Below, in pieces: positions 6,838 to 16,565 of a DNA stretch of 64,000 bases. A program made the translations under genes and the position numbers. Each line of letters opens with the position of its first letter. The stretch's first letter is position 1. The stretch is from NCBI GenBank assembly GCA_001915575.1, contig MNQT01000022.1:1-64000 (forward strand), in the 5' to 3' direction. Below the pieces are notes generated by a model. That model worked only from the letters and a program-made list of their open reading frames with translations. It made no database searches and was not told where the DNA came from. Source of the DNA: Bacteroides sp. CAG:1060_57_27. Its GTDB lineage: Bacteria > Bacteroidota > Bacteroidia > Bacteroidales > UBA932.

Positions 6838-8514
6838 TTATTTATCCCATCCGGGATTCTGGACGATATTGGGGTTGATGGAGGTCTCCGAGAACGGATA
6901 GGGGAAAAGTTCGTGCTTTCCCTTGACGAAACCGGTTTCGGCGATGCCTTCGTTGGGGTTGCCATGTGTGATGTATGCACGGTGCCTGGGCTCTCCGTCG
7001 GCGAAGAAGGCGTCATGCAGGGTGGGGATGTTCTTCCCGCTGTTCATTACCCCGTCAAGATCTCCCCAGCGTACCATGTCGAGCCAGCGGCAGCCTTCCA
7101 GCCACATCTCGAAGCGCTTTTCGTTCTTTACTTCGTCAAGCGTACATGCCGTGCTGACATGCTTAGACCCGGCCCTGTTCTGGATGTCGTTGAGAGCCTT
7201 GAGCCCGCTTCCGTCAGTGTCTCCGAGGACTGCCTGACATTCGGCATACATGAGGAGTACTTCGGCGTATCTGAAGATGAGGAAGTTCGTCATGTTGAAC
7301 GAATTGTTATACTCGTCCTCACGGCTTGCGTTTCTCTTGAACGAAAGATAGTATCCGTTTGCATACAGGCCGGGCTCCTTGATGCCCCGGTTGGGATCGG
7401 TCCATTTGTCGTCCACCTCGGCGTCGTTCGAATAGGAGAGCTCTTCGATAAGTTCGTCGAATGAGACTATCCAGGCCTTTCTGCGGTATGAATCACCGTC
7501 ATTTGCGACGAAGTCGGCAGCAAAGTCTTCACGGACTCCAAGTCCTCCCCATCCGGTATTGAATATCTCGAGAGGAGTTCCCGCCATATTGGCGAGGTTC
7601 CAGTTCCAGGTCATGTTATGCTGCCAGAGGCTCTTGCTCGCGTAACTGAAAGGTGTAAGGCTCGAATTCAGCGCGAGGTTGCATTCGAATATCTTTTCTT
7701 CGTTACCGTCTCCCTCGATATGGAAACTCTCGCGGATCCTGTTTCCGGGGACGAGCTGGTATTTCCCTGAATCGATTACCTGTTTGAGTGCTGCCCGGGC
7801 TCCCTCATAGTCTCCGGCGAACAGCAGAGCCTTGCCGATTATGGTGAGCGCAAAACCCTTGGTGACCTTTACTGCGCCGTTCTTGTCCTGGGGGCTTTCC
7901 CTCTCGTCAAGATAGGGAAGAACCTCTTCACATTCGTCGGCACACCACTGCAGCAGTTCTGCCTGGGTTCCGGGGTAGTTGCCGGGCTTGGCGTCGCCTG
8001 TAAGCACTTCGGTCACGAGCGGGGGCTGTCCCCAGCCGAGGGCCAGCATCATATGGCAGAATGCACGCAGCACCCTTGCCTCTGAGATCGCCTTGTCCTT
8101 GATGTCGCTGTCGCCGTATTCGAAGTTGTTGATTACAAGGTTGGAATGATAGATTGCCGTATAGAAGGCCTTATACATCTGAGTGTAGATCTCATTGTCG
8201 GTAGTCGCCCGGAATTCATTCACCTGCTGGCGGCTGTTTGTAGCTCCGTACATTGCACCTGCGGAGTAGATGTCGTCCCCGGGCAGATTGTACAGTACTA
8301 TGTACGGAGAGTGGGAAATCGCTCCTCCGCCTCTTGTCAGCTGCTCCCCGAATCTTGCGTATGCGTTGTTCAGGGCTTCCGTAGCGTCTTCATCTGTAAT
8401 ATAGAAGTTTTCTGTCGCTACGACTCCTTTCTGCGGTATGTCCAGCAGGCTCTGGCTGCAGGAACTGAATAATGCAGCGAGGCTGAGGACTGATGCTATT
8501 AACTTGTATTTCAT
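6838..8514 (-). CDS. RagB/SusD-family nutrient-uptake lipoprotein
   Basis: A 558-residue outer-membrane lipoprotein that caps the partner SusC channel and captures a ligand, normally a glycan or peptide. The signal peptide ends in a lipobox (LFSSC, cysteine near 19). The N-terminal SusD-like region holds TPR-type helices (ATEALNNAYARFGEQ, ARVLRAFCHMMLALGWGQPPLV) and the C-terminal RagB/SusD domain includes EKRFEMWLEGCRWLDMVRWGD and the closing PYPFSETSINPNIVQNPGW. It lies 18 bp after susC. No CAZyme, peptidase or regulator is adjacent, so the substrate cannot be guessed. Confidence 0.95.
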   Translation of the reverse strand: MKYKLIASVLSLAALFSSCSQSLLDIPQKGVVATENFYITDEDATEALNNAYARFGEQLTRGGGAISHSPYIVLYNLPGDDIYSAGAMYGATNSRQQVNEFRATTDNEIYTQMYKAFYTAIYHSNLVINNFEYGDSDIKDKAISEARVLRAFCHMMLALGWGQPPLVTEVLTGDAKPGNYPGTQAELLQWCADECEEVLPYLDERESPQDKNGAVKVTKGFALTIIGKALLFAGDYEGARAALKQVIDSGKYQLVPGNRIRESFHIEGDGNEEKIFECNLALNSSLTPFSYASKSLWQHNMTWNWNLANMAGTPLEIFNTGWGGLGVREDFAADFVANDGDSYRRKAWIVSFDELIEELSYSNDAEVDDKWTDPNRGIKEPGLYANGYYLSFKRNASREDEYNNSFNMTNFLIFRYAEVLLMYAECQAVLGDTDGSGLKALNDIQNRAGSKHVSTACTLDEVKNEKRFEMWLEGCRWLDMVRWGDLDGVMNSGKNIPTLHDAFFADGEPRHRAYITHGNPNEGIAETGFVKGKHELFPYPFSETSINPNIVQNPGWDK

Positions 8515-8532
8515 GATAGTCGGATGTTGATG

Positions 8533-11500
8533 TTAGAATGTGAGGTTTACACCGAAGACAAGTTTCTTTGATGTAGGATATGAACCCATGTCCACGCCCA
8601 TGTTGCTCGTTCCCGAGGAGGCTGTTTCAGGATCGAGTCCGGGATAGCTGGTGATGGTGAAGTAGTCGTCAAGAGATGCATATATCCTCAGCCTGCTGAC
8701 GGCAAATCTCTTGGTGATGTTTTCGGGAATCGTATATCCGAGCTGTATCTGCTTGATCTTGAAGTATGCGCCGTTGAATACCTGTGCGGATGACGACCAG
8801 AACATCTCGCTTGATGCCACTGTCGAGGGAGCAGGCATTGTCGCATCCTTGTTGTCGGGTGTCCATGCATTCTCGTAGTAGTATGCGAGTGAGTTGTGGA
8901 ATGGCCTGTCGGCGCGGTACAGGATAGAGAAGATGTCGTTTCCTCCTACGCCGGTACCGAAGAGCAGGAAGTCGAATCCCTTATAGCTCAGATTGACGGT
9001 TATGCCGTAGGTATAGTCGGGAATACCCTTTCCTATATAGGTACGGTCTTCATCGTTGACAGTTCCGTCGCCGTTGAAATCGTGATAGATAGGTTCTCCG
9101 GTTTCATGGTCTACGCCGTCATACTGATATCCTCTGAAATACCATATCGGATATCCTACCTCGAATGCATTTCTGAATGTGGCAAACTGACCGCGGTCCG
9201 ACTCGATTCTGGATACGGAAGGATCAAGGTAGGTCACTCTGTTGTTCAGGGTCGAGAAGTTTGCGCTGACACTGTAGTTGAAATCGCCTATGTTGTCTCT
9301 CCAGGATGCTTCAAGTTCCAGACCGGTATTGAGCACGCGTCCTGCATTGATCGTCGTAGACGAGATACCGGTCTCTGCGACAGGAGTAATGCTGATGAGC
9401 AGGTCCTTGGTCGTCTTGTAGAAATAGTCGGCGGTGAAGGTCAGACGGTCGCTGAAGAACCTGGTGTCGAGACCCACGTCGATCTGCTCTGAAGTTTCCC
9501 ATTTCAGATCGGGATTTGCAAGGCCGGAAGGTCCGGAACCATATGAGAGTACGCCGTCGGCGATGTCGTACTGGTACCATGAGCCGTTCTTCGATATGGT
9601 GGTGGCATACTGGTAGTTGTTGAGTACATTCACATTACCGTTCCGTCCCCAGGAAGCGCGGAGCTTCATCAGCGAGAGTATGTCCCTGCTGACATTGTCT
9701 TTGATGAAGCGTTCGTTGCTGATGGTCCAGCCTGCGGAGAACGAGGGGAAATATCCCCAGCGTGCCTGTCGTGACAGTTTGGAAGAGTCATACGCATCGG
9801 CCCTGAATATGGCCTGCACGTTGTAACGGTCGTCATAATTGTAGGTCAGGCGGCCGTAGTACGAGATGCTGGCCGATTTGCTCGGTGCGTTGGAGAAAGA
9901 CTTGGCCGTATTGGCGTTGTTGTTCACGTAGTTGAGGTACTGGAAGTTGGAATCGTATCCCTTGAGTATGTCAGGACCCTGTGCGGATGCCGATACGCTG
10001 TCGTAGTTGTTCTCGATGTACGACATACCGGCCATTATGCCGAAGGTGTGCTTCCCGAGGGTCTTGCTGTAGTTCGCAAAGTTTTCCCACTGGTAGTATC
10101 TTCCGACCGATGTCGATGCCGAGATGCTGTAGTTGTCGTCTTTTGACATGCTGGAAGCGAAGTACGGGGTCGAATAGCTGTGGCTGGCGCTCTGGCTGAG
10201 ACGGTAACCGAACCTTGAGGTGAATACCAGTCCTTCTATGGGTGTGAGGTTGGCATATACAGTTCCCCGTATGTTGATTCTCTCGTTCGAGTTCGTTCCC
10301 CTGTAGAGCTGGAGGAAAGGATTGCCCTGGTAGGTTTCCACATAAGGCGATACGGCCCACCATGCTCCGTTGGGAGCTTTCATGATCAGATCCGGATTTT
10401 CTGCGTAGGTCTGTTGCATCAGGTTGGTGAACTCGCTTGGGTCATAATAGTAGACGGGAGTAAGGGGATCAGCCTGAAGTACAGAGATCATCACTCCTGA
10501 TTCGGAATGCTGGGATGCGGACTGTGTAACGTTTCTCTCGATAGAGGTGTTGGTTCCTACCGTGAACCAGTCCTTGATCTTGTAGTCGGCATTCAACTGG
10601 TATGAGAGCCTCTTGTATGTGTCGCGGTCGCCACGGATAATACCGTTGTTGTCGATATAGTTCAGGGACATGTAATAATGTCCGTTGTTGTTTCCGCCGG
10701 AGAAGCTCAGCGAGTGCTGCTGTGTGAAGCTGGGACCGAAGAACTCGTGGATCCAGTCGGTATCCGTGCCGTCATAGTTATAGGATTCGAGCATGCTGTC
10801 GATATCGATGCCCGACATTCTCTTATAGTCTATGAACTGTGCGGCGTTCATGATTTCAGGGACTTTTGCAAGGTCGTTCCTTATGAGCTTTACATCGTAT
10901 GTAATGGTTCCTCTTCCCCTTTCGCCCTGCTTTGTCGTGATCAGTACGACACCGTTACCTGCCTGGGCACCGTAGATTGCTGCCGAGGCTGCATCCTTGA
11001 GCACTTCCATGCTTTCGATCATCGAAGGGTCGAGGTAGTTGATATTGTCTACCTGAAGGCCGTCAACGATGAGTAGTGGGCCGATATTGCTGGAGTTTGA
11101 AGAGTAACCGCGTACGCGGATATTGGATTCGGCTCCCGGTTCTGCGGAGAAGTTGAGTATCTGGACGCCGGATGCCTTTCCCTGAAGTGCCGCCGCCGCA
11201 TTGGTTACAGTCCTGTTCTGCAGATCAGCCTCTCCGACAGACGCTATCGCGCCGGTGATGTCGCTCTTGCGCTGGACGCCATAGCCGATCACTACGGTCT
11301 CTTCCAGGAATTCGGCGTCTTCCCGCATCGTGACATTCACTTCCGAACGTCCGGCAACCGCTACCCTCTCGGTCTGGTATCCTATGCAGGATATGACGAG
11401 CGTCGCGTTGGAAGGAATAGATAGTGAATAGTTTCCGTCGAGATCGGTGGTCGTTCCGACTGTCTGGTCACTGCTTAGCATTACTCCGGCCCCTATGATA

Positions 11501-11622
11501 GGCTGGCCGGCTTCGTCTGTCACTCTTCCGCTTACATTCACGTTGCTCTGGGCGAAAGCCGTTGGCGAGCAAAGTAAAAAGAGCACTACGAGATGACAGA
11601 AAAGGTTGGTTAACTTTTTCAT
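8533..11622 (-). CDS. SusC/RagA-family TonB-linked outer-membrane channel
   Basis: A 1029-residue TonB-dependent transporter. The signal peptide (MKKLTNLFCH.. to AFA) is followed by a carboxypeptidase-regulatory-like domain (about 28-110, VSGRVTDEAGQPIIGAG), a plug (about 115-230, GYGVQRKSDITGAIASV and LLIVDGLQVDNI) and a 22-strand barrel that ends in the usual aromatic LVFGVNLTF. The open frame extends 20 codons upstream, but MKKLTN is the canonical start. It imports the substrate captured by the downstream SusD, energised by TonB/ExbBD. Its promoter region contains the G9 tract described separately. Confidence 0.95.
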   Translation of the reverse strand: MKKLTNLFCHLVVLFLLCSPTAFAQSNVNVSGRVTDEAGQPIIGAGVMLSSDQTVGTTTDLDGNYSLSIPSNATLVISCIGYQTERVAVAGRSEVNVTMREDAEFLEETVVIGYGVQRKSDITGAIASVGEADLQNRTVTNAAAALQGKASGVQILNFSAEPGAESNIRVRGYSSNSSNIGPLLIVDGLQVDNINYLDPSMIESMEVLKDAASAAIYGAQAGNGVVLITTKQGERGRGTITYDVKLIRNDLAKVPEIMNAAQFIDYKRMSGIDIDSMLESYNYDGTDTDWIHEFFGPSFTQQHSLSFSGGNNNGHYYMSLNYIDNNGIIRGDRDTYKRLSYQLNADYKIKDWFTVGTNTSIERNVTQSASQHSESGVMISVLQADPLTPVYYYDPSEFTNLMQQTYAENPDLIMKAPNGAWWAVSPYVETYQGNPFLQLYRGTNSNERINIRGTVYANLTPIEGLVFTSRFGYRLSQSASHSYSTPYFASSMSKDDNYSISASTSVGRYYQWENFANYSKTLGKHTFGIMAGMSYIENNYDSVSASAQGPDILKGYDSNFQYLNYVNNNANTAKSFSNAPSKSASISYYGRLTYNYDDRYNVQAIFRADAYDSSKLSRQARWGYFPSFSAGWTISNERFIKDNVSRDILSLMKLRASWGRNGNVNVLNNYQYATTISKNGSWYQYDIADGVLSYGSGPSGLANPDLKWETSEQIDVGLDTRFFSDRLTFTADYFYKTTKDLLISITPVAETGISSTTINAGRVLNTGLELEASWRDNIGDFNYSVSANFSTLNNRVTYLDPSVSRIESDRGQFATFRNAFEVGYPIWYFRGYQYDGVDHETGEPIYHDFNGDGTVNDEDRTYIGKGIPDYTYGITVNLSYKGFDFLLFGTGVGGNDIFSILYRADRPFHNSLAYYYENAWTPDNKDATMPAPSTVASSEMFWSSSAQVFNGAYFKIKQIQLGYTIPENITKRFAVSRLRIYASLDDYFTITSYPGLDPETASSGTSNMGVDMGSYPTSKKLVFGVNLTF

Positions 11623-11657
11623 CTGTAGTTTTTTTGTGGTTAGGAATAAAATGTGGT

Positions 11658-11691
11658 TTCTCAAATATCCTGAGAATTTCAAGGGGGGGGG
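11658..11691 (-). promoter_or_regulatory. Presumed susC promoter with G9 homopolymer
   Basis: On the minus strand GATATTTG (11662-11669) is one base off the -7 consensus. It sits in the centre of a palindrome (TTCTCA 11658-11663, TGAGAA 11671-11676). A run of nine G (C on the minus strand) at 11683-11691 starts 13 bp upstream, so a -33 element at the normal 19-21-bp spacing falls at the outer end of the run. Slippage in the run would change promoter spacing. Confidence 0.5.
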
Positions 11692-11740
11692 TGGACGATT
11701 GCTCCGTTAAGGTGGACTCGCCTTCGTGACAGGTGGAGAA

Positions 11741-12301
11741 ATGATTATTTATTCCTATCTTCGTCCCGTCATGTCAGTTTGTATCGGAAGAGGATATCTG
11801 CGCGGCACCGTCTGCATGGCGGCGCTTTTTTGCGTCATCCTTCTTTCCGGCTGCAACAGGGAGGTGTTCGTCGAAAGGTTCATGCCGGACATTCCGGAAG
11901 AGATAGTCCTCGATGCCGTCAATCCGGAATATACCGTCAGTTTCCTTTCGGACAACTGGGACATACAGTCTTTCTACTCGTCGTCCTTTTCCCGGGTGGA
12001 ATGCCGTGTGACCGACCTGGAAGGCAATCCTGTCCCGACCGGGGACGGTCTGCTGCACGGTCTCGGCATAGTAGATGCCGAGGTGGACGGCCTCTGCCTC
12101 TGCCGTCTTGTCCGCAGGGACGGCAAGTCGCTGGAGATACAGGCCGACAGTGCCGCGGCCGAGGAGGTGGTGATGACTCTTGTGGTCGGAAACGATTATG
12201 ACAGCCGCTCTCTGAGTCTGAAAATCGGCCCCTCGTCAAGACATGTTGTGGACATTCATGCGGAGTCCGGGGACTGCGTCCCTCTGGGAACCGGAAGATG
12301 A
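11741..12301 (+). CDS. Small lipoprotein of unknown function
   Basis: A 186-residue protein whose start ATG 11741 has the ribosome site AGGTGGAG. A hydrophobic segment ending in the lipobox ILLSGC makes it a lipoprotein; the signal is preceded by an unusually long N-terminal stretch, so an internal start (ATG 11771 or 11816) is possible. The mature part is beta-rich (VLDAVNPEYTVSFLSDNWDIQSF, LEIQADSAAAEEVVMTLVVGN) and I recognise no family. Its stop overlaps the start of the lipid A deacylase-like gene (ATGA), which points to a shared role at the outer membrane. Confidence 0.75.
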   Translation: MIIYSYLRPVMSVCIGRGYLRGTVCMAALFCVILLSGCNREVFVERFMPDIPEEIVLDAVNPEYTVSFLSDNWDIQSFYSSSFSRVECRVTDLEGNPVPTGDGLLHGLGIVDAEVDGLCLCRLVRRDGKSLEIQADSAAAEEVVMTLVVGNDYDSRSLSLKIGPSSRHVVDIHAESGDCVPLGTGR

Positions 12302-13536
12302 TGCCGAAGGGTCTTTGGAAGGGGAGTGCGCTTGCGGCGGTATGCTGCATATGTATGGCGCTGGTGTCGGGACAGGCGGAACTGTCTGCCGCCGACGGCG
12401 GTGTCCGGCGCGATACCGTAAGGCTTGTCCACGGCGTCAGCCTGGATTCCAGGCCGGGCTATATCTTCCAGACCTCGTCCTTCTTCAGGGGAGAAAATTC
12501 GCTCGGCAGGCCGATGCGCGGGACCTATGCATCGCATCTGAGGTATGCGTTCAGGTTCGGCCCGGACACGGAGCTCGGACGTGACTATCCGCATGTGTCG
12601 CAGGGTGTCGGACTCGCATACAATACTTTCTTCAACCGGACGGATATCGGTGACCCGCTTGCAGTCTATGTCTTCCAGAGGGCGGAGCTGCTGCCATTCG
12701 GCAATGGCCTGTCGCTGGATTTCGAATGGGCCTTCGGCCTTTCTGCCGGCTGGAAGTCTTTCGATGCCTGGGCTGAGCAGAACCCCGGCTTCAACGATGT
12801 GGTCGGCTCCTGGGCGAATGCATACATAGGTCTTGGTCTGCTGTTGGGATATGACCTGCCGCGGGGCTGGAGCGTGACGGCCGGGGTGGATATCTCCCAT
12901 TACTCGAACGGGAACACCAGCTATCCCAACAAGGGAGTGAATACCATAGGCGCGAGAATCGGACTTTCGAAGGCTTTCCATAATGATGACGGTGCCAGTG
13001 ACGGCGACGGCAGGTGCGCGGCAGCTCCTTTCAGGCGGCACTTATCCTATGATCTCGTCGTGTACGGCGCCTGGCGCTTCAAGGGTGTGAAACTTGCCAT
13101 AGACCCGTTCCTGCTTCCCGGAAAGTTCGCAGTCGCCGGGTTGAACTTCACCCCCTTGTACAATGTTAGCAGGTATTTCCGTGCTGGTTTGTCTCTGGAC
13201 CTCAGGTATGACGAAAGCGCCAACATCGATAAATACGCCCTCGATCCGTACAGCCAGTTCACAAAGTTCTACAGGCCTCCGTTCATCGAACAGTTCTCTG
13301 CCGGTATATCGGCCCGGGTGGAACTCGTCTTTCCGATATTCTCGTTGGACTTCGGAATCGGACGGAACTTCGTCTGCAGGGGTGATGACACCGACGGCTT
13401 CTACCAGATAGCGGCGCTTAAGGCTTCCCTGACCAGACATTTCTTTATCCATGTCGGATATCAGCTCTACCGTTTCCACGAGCCGAACAACCTGATGCTC
13501 GGCCTCGGGTGGCGCTTCGGCGCTGGAAAAAGGTGA
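12298..13536 (+). CDS. PagL-like acyloxyacyl hydrolase (lipid A deacylase)
   Basis: A 412-residue predicted outer-membrane beta-barrel. After the signal peptide, the middle contains DISHYSNGNTSYPNKGVN, matching the PagL signature in which a His-Ser pair forms the catalytic centre for removal of the 3-O-linked acyl chain of lipid A. Repeated strands ending in aromatic residues and the closing NNLMLGLGWRFG fit a barrel. The protein is roughly twice the size of classical PagL, as is usual for the Bacteroidetes acyloxyacyl hydrolase family. Two adjacent ATG codons (12298, 12301) are possible starts; both overlap the upstream lipoprotein stop. Confidence 0.82.
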   Translation: MMPKGLWKGSALAAVCCICMALVSGQAELSAADGGVRRDTVRLVHGVSLDSRPGYIFQTSSFFRGENSLGRPMRGTYASHLRYAFRFGPDTELGRDYPHVSQGVGLAYNTFFNRTDIGDPLAVYVFQRAELLPFGNGLSLDFEWAFGLSAGWKSFDAWAEQNPGFNDVVGSWANAYIGLGLLLGYDLPRGWSVTAGVDISHYSNGNTSYPNKGVNTIGARIGLSKAFHNDDGASDGDGRCAAAPFRRHLSYDLVVYGAWRFKGVKLAIDPFLLPGKFAVAGLNFTPLYNVSRYFRAGLSLDLRYDESANIDKYALDPYSQFTKFYRPPFIEQFSAGISARVELVFPIFSLDFGIGRNFVCRGDDTDGFYQIAALKASLTRHFFIHVGYQLYRFHEPNNLMLGLGWRFGAGKR

Positions 13537-13602
13537 CGGCTCAGCCGCGCGGAGCGAATCCGCATCGGAGAGCCGTCACTTCCCGGGAGAACCGTCTCCC
13601 GG
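13533..13602. terminator. Double hairpin between convergent genes
   Basis: A 10-bp perfect stem (13533-13542 with 13570-13579) and a second 8-bp stem (CCGGGAGA / TCTCCCGG, about 13583-13602) fill the gap between the deacylase-like gene and the convergent barrel gene. Neither has a long T run, so the terminator reading rests on position. Confidence 0.5.
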
Positions 13603-13617
13603 CCTGGAAATACCTGT

Positions 13618-14277
13618 CTAGAAATAATATTTCACTCCGGCGGTGATGCCGTAGTTCAAGCTTGCCGTGAAGTCGGTGGACGAGTATTTAATCTCCTCGT
13701 TGCCCACGGTGTCGGTCCTCGTGATATTCGAGATGTTGAGGTCGAGCAGGTTGACGTAGATTCCGAGGAAGTCGAGCGGTTTGAATTCGATCTTGCCGAG
13801 TTCGAGGTCTATGCCCATTGCGAACGGAATGCTCGTAGTGGTCTTGCTGCTGGCGCTTGTCTGGCGGACAGTCGAGCCGCCTCCGAAGCCCAGGCTGATT
13901 CCGGGCGTATAGTAGAAAGACGCGCCGTCGACGAGCGGAAGATAGTAGTTGACTCCGAGGGTCAGCATGGCCAGGTTTCTGGTGGTGAACAGCTTCCTGT
14001 CGTTGCTGGTGCCGATCTGGCTTCTCTGCATGTCGTAGCTGACGCCTATGGACAGCTCGAGCCTGTCGGCGGCGAAATAGCTGAATTCCGGGCTGAAGGT
14101 CAGCATCGTGGCTGCGGGGGAGGTCGTGCTGGTGCTGTTGCCGGCAACGGTGGTCTTTGTCGTCGCAGAACCGCCGCTGATGCCGATTACGCCACCGACG
14201 GCCATGTCACCTTTCTGCTGTGCCGACATTGTCAGACATGCGGCTGAAAGAGCCGCGATCAATAGGATCTTTTTCAT
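13618..14277 (-). CDS. Porin-like outer-membrane beta-barrel protein
   Basis: A 219-residue protein starting MKKILLIAALSA with a signal peptide ending SAQ. The mature region alternates amphipathic strands (LTFSPEFSYFAADRLELSIGVSYDM, LAMLTLGVNYYLPL) and ends GITAGVKYYF, typical of small 8-stranded barrels of the OmpA/OMP_b-brl group. A -7-like TACCTTTA lies upstream on the minus strand. No specific function can be assigned. Confidence 0.82.
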   Translation of the reverse strand: MKKILLIAALSAACLTMSAQQKGDMAVGGVIGISGGSATTKTTVAGNSTSTTSPAATMLTFSPEFSYFAADRLELSIGVSYDMQRSQIGTSNDRKLFTTRNLAMLTLGVNYYLPLVDGASFYYTPGISLGFGGGSTVRQTSASSKTTTSIPFAMGIDLELGKIEFKPLDFLGIYVNLLDLNISNITRTDTVGNEEIKYSSTDFTASLNYGITAGVKYYF

Positions 14278-14331
14278 GGCGAATGATGTTTTCAATTATT
14301 CGTTAAAGGTATAAATAAATCCGTTAATAAT

Positions 14332-15957
14332 TCACTTTCCTTCCTTTTCGAGCAGAAAACAGCCGCACAGGCCTGTCAGGACGAGCATGTCCAGGGCCGC
14401 GATCATCAGCACCAGGCCGAAGGCTCCGACGGTAAGCGCCATGGCGAGCGTGTGCAGGAACGATGCCCCGTGAAGCGTGACCAGCAGTATGCCCGGTATC
14501 AGCAGCACCCTCCAGGAGCTCAGCTGCCAGAGCAGTATGGATATGCATGCGGCCGACAGCGGTATCAGGAAGAGCAGGTTCTCTCCTGTCAGGGCGAGCA
14601 ACACCGCGCTCAGGACGGCAAGGACGGTCATCGTCGCGAAGATGCGCAGCCCCATGTCGTCCTTGATGAGGAAGGTGCGTACTATGAGTACGAAAAGCAC
14701 CGCGCAGGATACAGCCATAAGCGCGTTGTCGAAGCCGATTCCGGTGATTATCCCGAACGGCTTGAATTCCGCGCCGGTGACAAGGCATGCCAGCCATGTC
14801 AGGGCAAGCCCGCACGCAAGGGCTGCGACCGCCGTCCCCAGGACGGACAGGCAGCGAACGCCCAGTCCCCGCAGGTTCCTGCGGTTGAGGACGACCAGGA
14901 GCAGGAATACCAGCAGTACGGCCGCGTTCAGGACGAGATACCCCGTGCGGGAGAACTCCATCAGCCCGAGCAGGGGAATGGTGAAGAATACCCTTCCGTC
15001 CCCGCCACCGCGCAGGAAGTCACGGTCGGAATACTCCTCACCGCACAGGTAGCGTTCCATTACCGGGACTACTTGCCTGCCGTAGTGCGCGATAGACTCG
15101 GGGTTTACCGCATCGAAGCGGTCGAGGCTGGTATGATAGTGGTTTATGTCGGCGACGGTGGAGAAGTTCATCCCGGGAATCGAGTCCTTGACCACGGTGA
15201 AGTCCGTGAAGTTGGGCATGAAGCCGTATACGACATTGGTGAGAGAATAGGTGTACGGACGCCCGGTCTGCGAATACAGGTCGAGTATCCTTCCGGAATC
15301 GCCCGAAGTCTCGAACAGCAGCGCCGGACCGAAAGGCCCCCGGGCCTCGACGTTGATTATCATACCGACATCGTCGAACAGGTCTTTCCTGTCGGCATAA
15401 ACGGCTTTCATACCCACCATTCCGACTTCTTCCGCGTCGGTGAAAAGTATTCTGAGCCCCTGTTTCCAGTCTTTCCTGCCCTCGAGGGCGACGCGTGCGC
15501 ATTCAAGCGTCACACCGAGCCCGTATCCGTCGTCCGCGGCTCCGTAGGAGCATACCGTGTCTCTGACCGGAACCCAGGGATAGCGTGAGTCATAATGGGC
15601 CGTCATCATGAGCCATGTCGTGTCGGGAGAGGCCGCGAGCGGCGGAAATTCGGCTACTATGCAGGAGGCGTCGAAGCTGTAGCCCCTCGCCTCGAGGCCG
15701 GGATACACGAGGATCTCCGGCTCGCTGCCGAGCGCGCGCAGCCTCGAGACAAGGTAGTCCCTCACCTGCGTCCTTTCTTCGGGGTGGATTACGGAATGGT
15801 GGTCCTTCGAGATCACGCGTATGTCTGAAATGACGTTCCCGGTGTCGAAGGAGCGGGACGGGCAGGCGTCTCCTGCAGGGATCCTCCAGGTGCAGAATGC
15901 CAGGCTCAGTCCGGCAGTTACGGTTACGGCCAGTGCGGCCACGCGGAATTTTTTCAT
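14332..15957 (-). CDS. M28-family zinc aminopeptidase with C-terminal membrane domain
   Basis: A 541-residue protein. After an N-terminal signal/anchor the M28 domain (about 40-310) shows the di-zinc ligands in order: TAHYDSR, GAADDGYG, TDAEEVGMVG, NVEARG and HYHTSLD. The C-terminal 230 residues are hydrophobic with about six membrane segments, as in the membrane-anchored M28 group. The catalytic domain is predicted to face the periplasm and cleave amino-terminal residues from peptides. The DUF456 gene lies 18 bp upstream on the same strand and is likely co-transcribed. Confidence 0.9.
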   Translation of the reverse strand: MKKFRVAALAVTVTAGLSLAFCTWRIPAGDACPSRSFDTGNVISDIRVISKDHHSVIHPEERTQVRDYLVSRLRALGSEPEILVYPGLEARGYSFDASCIVAEFPPLAASPDTTWLMMTAHYDSRYPWVPVRDTVCSYGAADDGYGLGVTLECARVALEGRKDWKQGLRILFTDAEEVGMVGMKAVYADRKDLFDDVGMIINVEARGPFGPALLFETSGDSGRILDLYSQTGRPYTYSLTNVVYGFMPNFTDFTVVKDSIPGMNFSTVADINHYHTSLDRFDAVNPESIAHYGRQVVPVMERYLCGEEYSDRDFLRGGGDGRVFFTIPLLGLMEFSRTGYLVLNAAVLLVFLLLVVLNRRNLRGLGVRCLSVLGTAVAALACGLALTWLACLVTGAEFKPFGIITGIGFDNALMAVSCAVLFVLIVRTFLIKDDMGLRIFATMTVLAVLSAVLLALTGENLLFLIPLSAACISILLWQLSSWRVLLIPGILLVTLHGASFLHTLAMALTVGAFGLVLMIAALDMLVLTGLCGCFLLEKEGK

Positions 15958-15975
15958 AATTGCGAGAGGTCAGGG

Positions 15976-16467
15976 TTAAATGTAGACTATGATATAGTAC
16001 AGCATCGCGGCCGAACTGACAAGCTTGATGCCGGTTCCGAACATGAATCCTGCGAATGCGCCGAGCGAGGCCTTGAGCGAAGCCCCGGTCCCCTTCCCGG
16101 CGAAAATCATCTCCGCGAGGAACGCTCCGATTATCGACATGCCTATCATTCCCACCGGCAGCGGCAGCAGCATTCCTGCGAAAAGCCCTATTGTGGCGCC
16201 CCAGCCGGCATATTTGCTGCCTCCGCCGAGCTTCGTGAACCATGCGGGGACTATATAGTCGAGCAGCGTCACCGCCAGGGTGATTCCGAGCCAGATGAAG
16301 AGTACCGCGGGGCTCATCGGGTCGCCCGAGGCGTCGATTCCGCCGCGGAAATATATCAGCAGCATGCCGACCCATCCCAGCGGCGGTCCCGGAAGGACGG
16401 GGAGTATGCTGCCCAGAATGCCGACCAGTCCCAACAGGACGGCAATTATGGCCATGAAAGTGTCCAT
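15976..16467 (-). CDS. DUF456-family membrane protein
   Basis: A 163-residue inner-membrane protein with glycine-rich hydrophobic segments. GILGSILPVLPGPPLGWVGMLL and the later FAGMLLPLPVGMIGMSIIGAFLAEM are the two signature repeats of DUF456. Length is normal. The family has no established function. It is the first gene of a probable two-gene unit with the M28 peptidase. Confidence 0.9.
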   Translation of the reverse strand: MDTFMAIIAVLLGLVGILGSILPVLPGPPLGWVGMLLIYFRGGIDASGDPMSPAVLFIWLGITLAVTLLDYIVPAWFTKLGGGSKYAGWGATIGLFAGMLLPLPVGMIGMSIIGAFLAEMIFAGKGTGASLKASLGAFAGFMFGTGIKLVSSAAMLYYIIVYI

Positions 16468-16565
16468 TCAGAATCTCTTTGTCTCGTCTGCTAATTTAGC
16501 AAGAAGATGAGAATATAAAAAATTAATGTAACTTAGCACGTTCAAAGATCGATTCGAGAATACTT

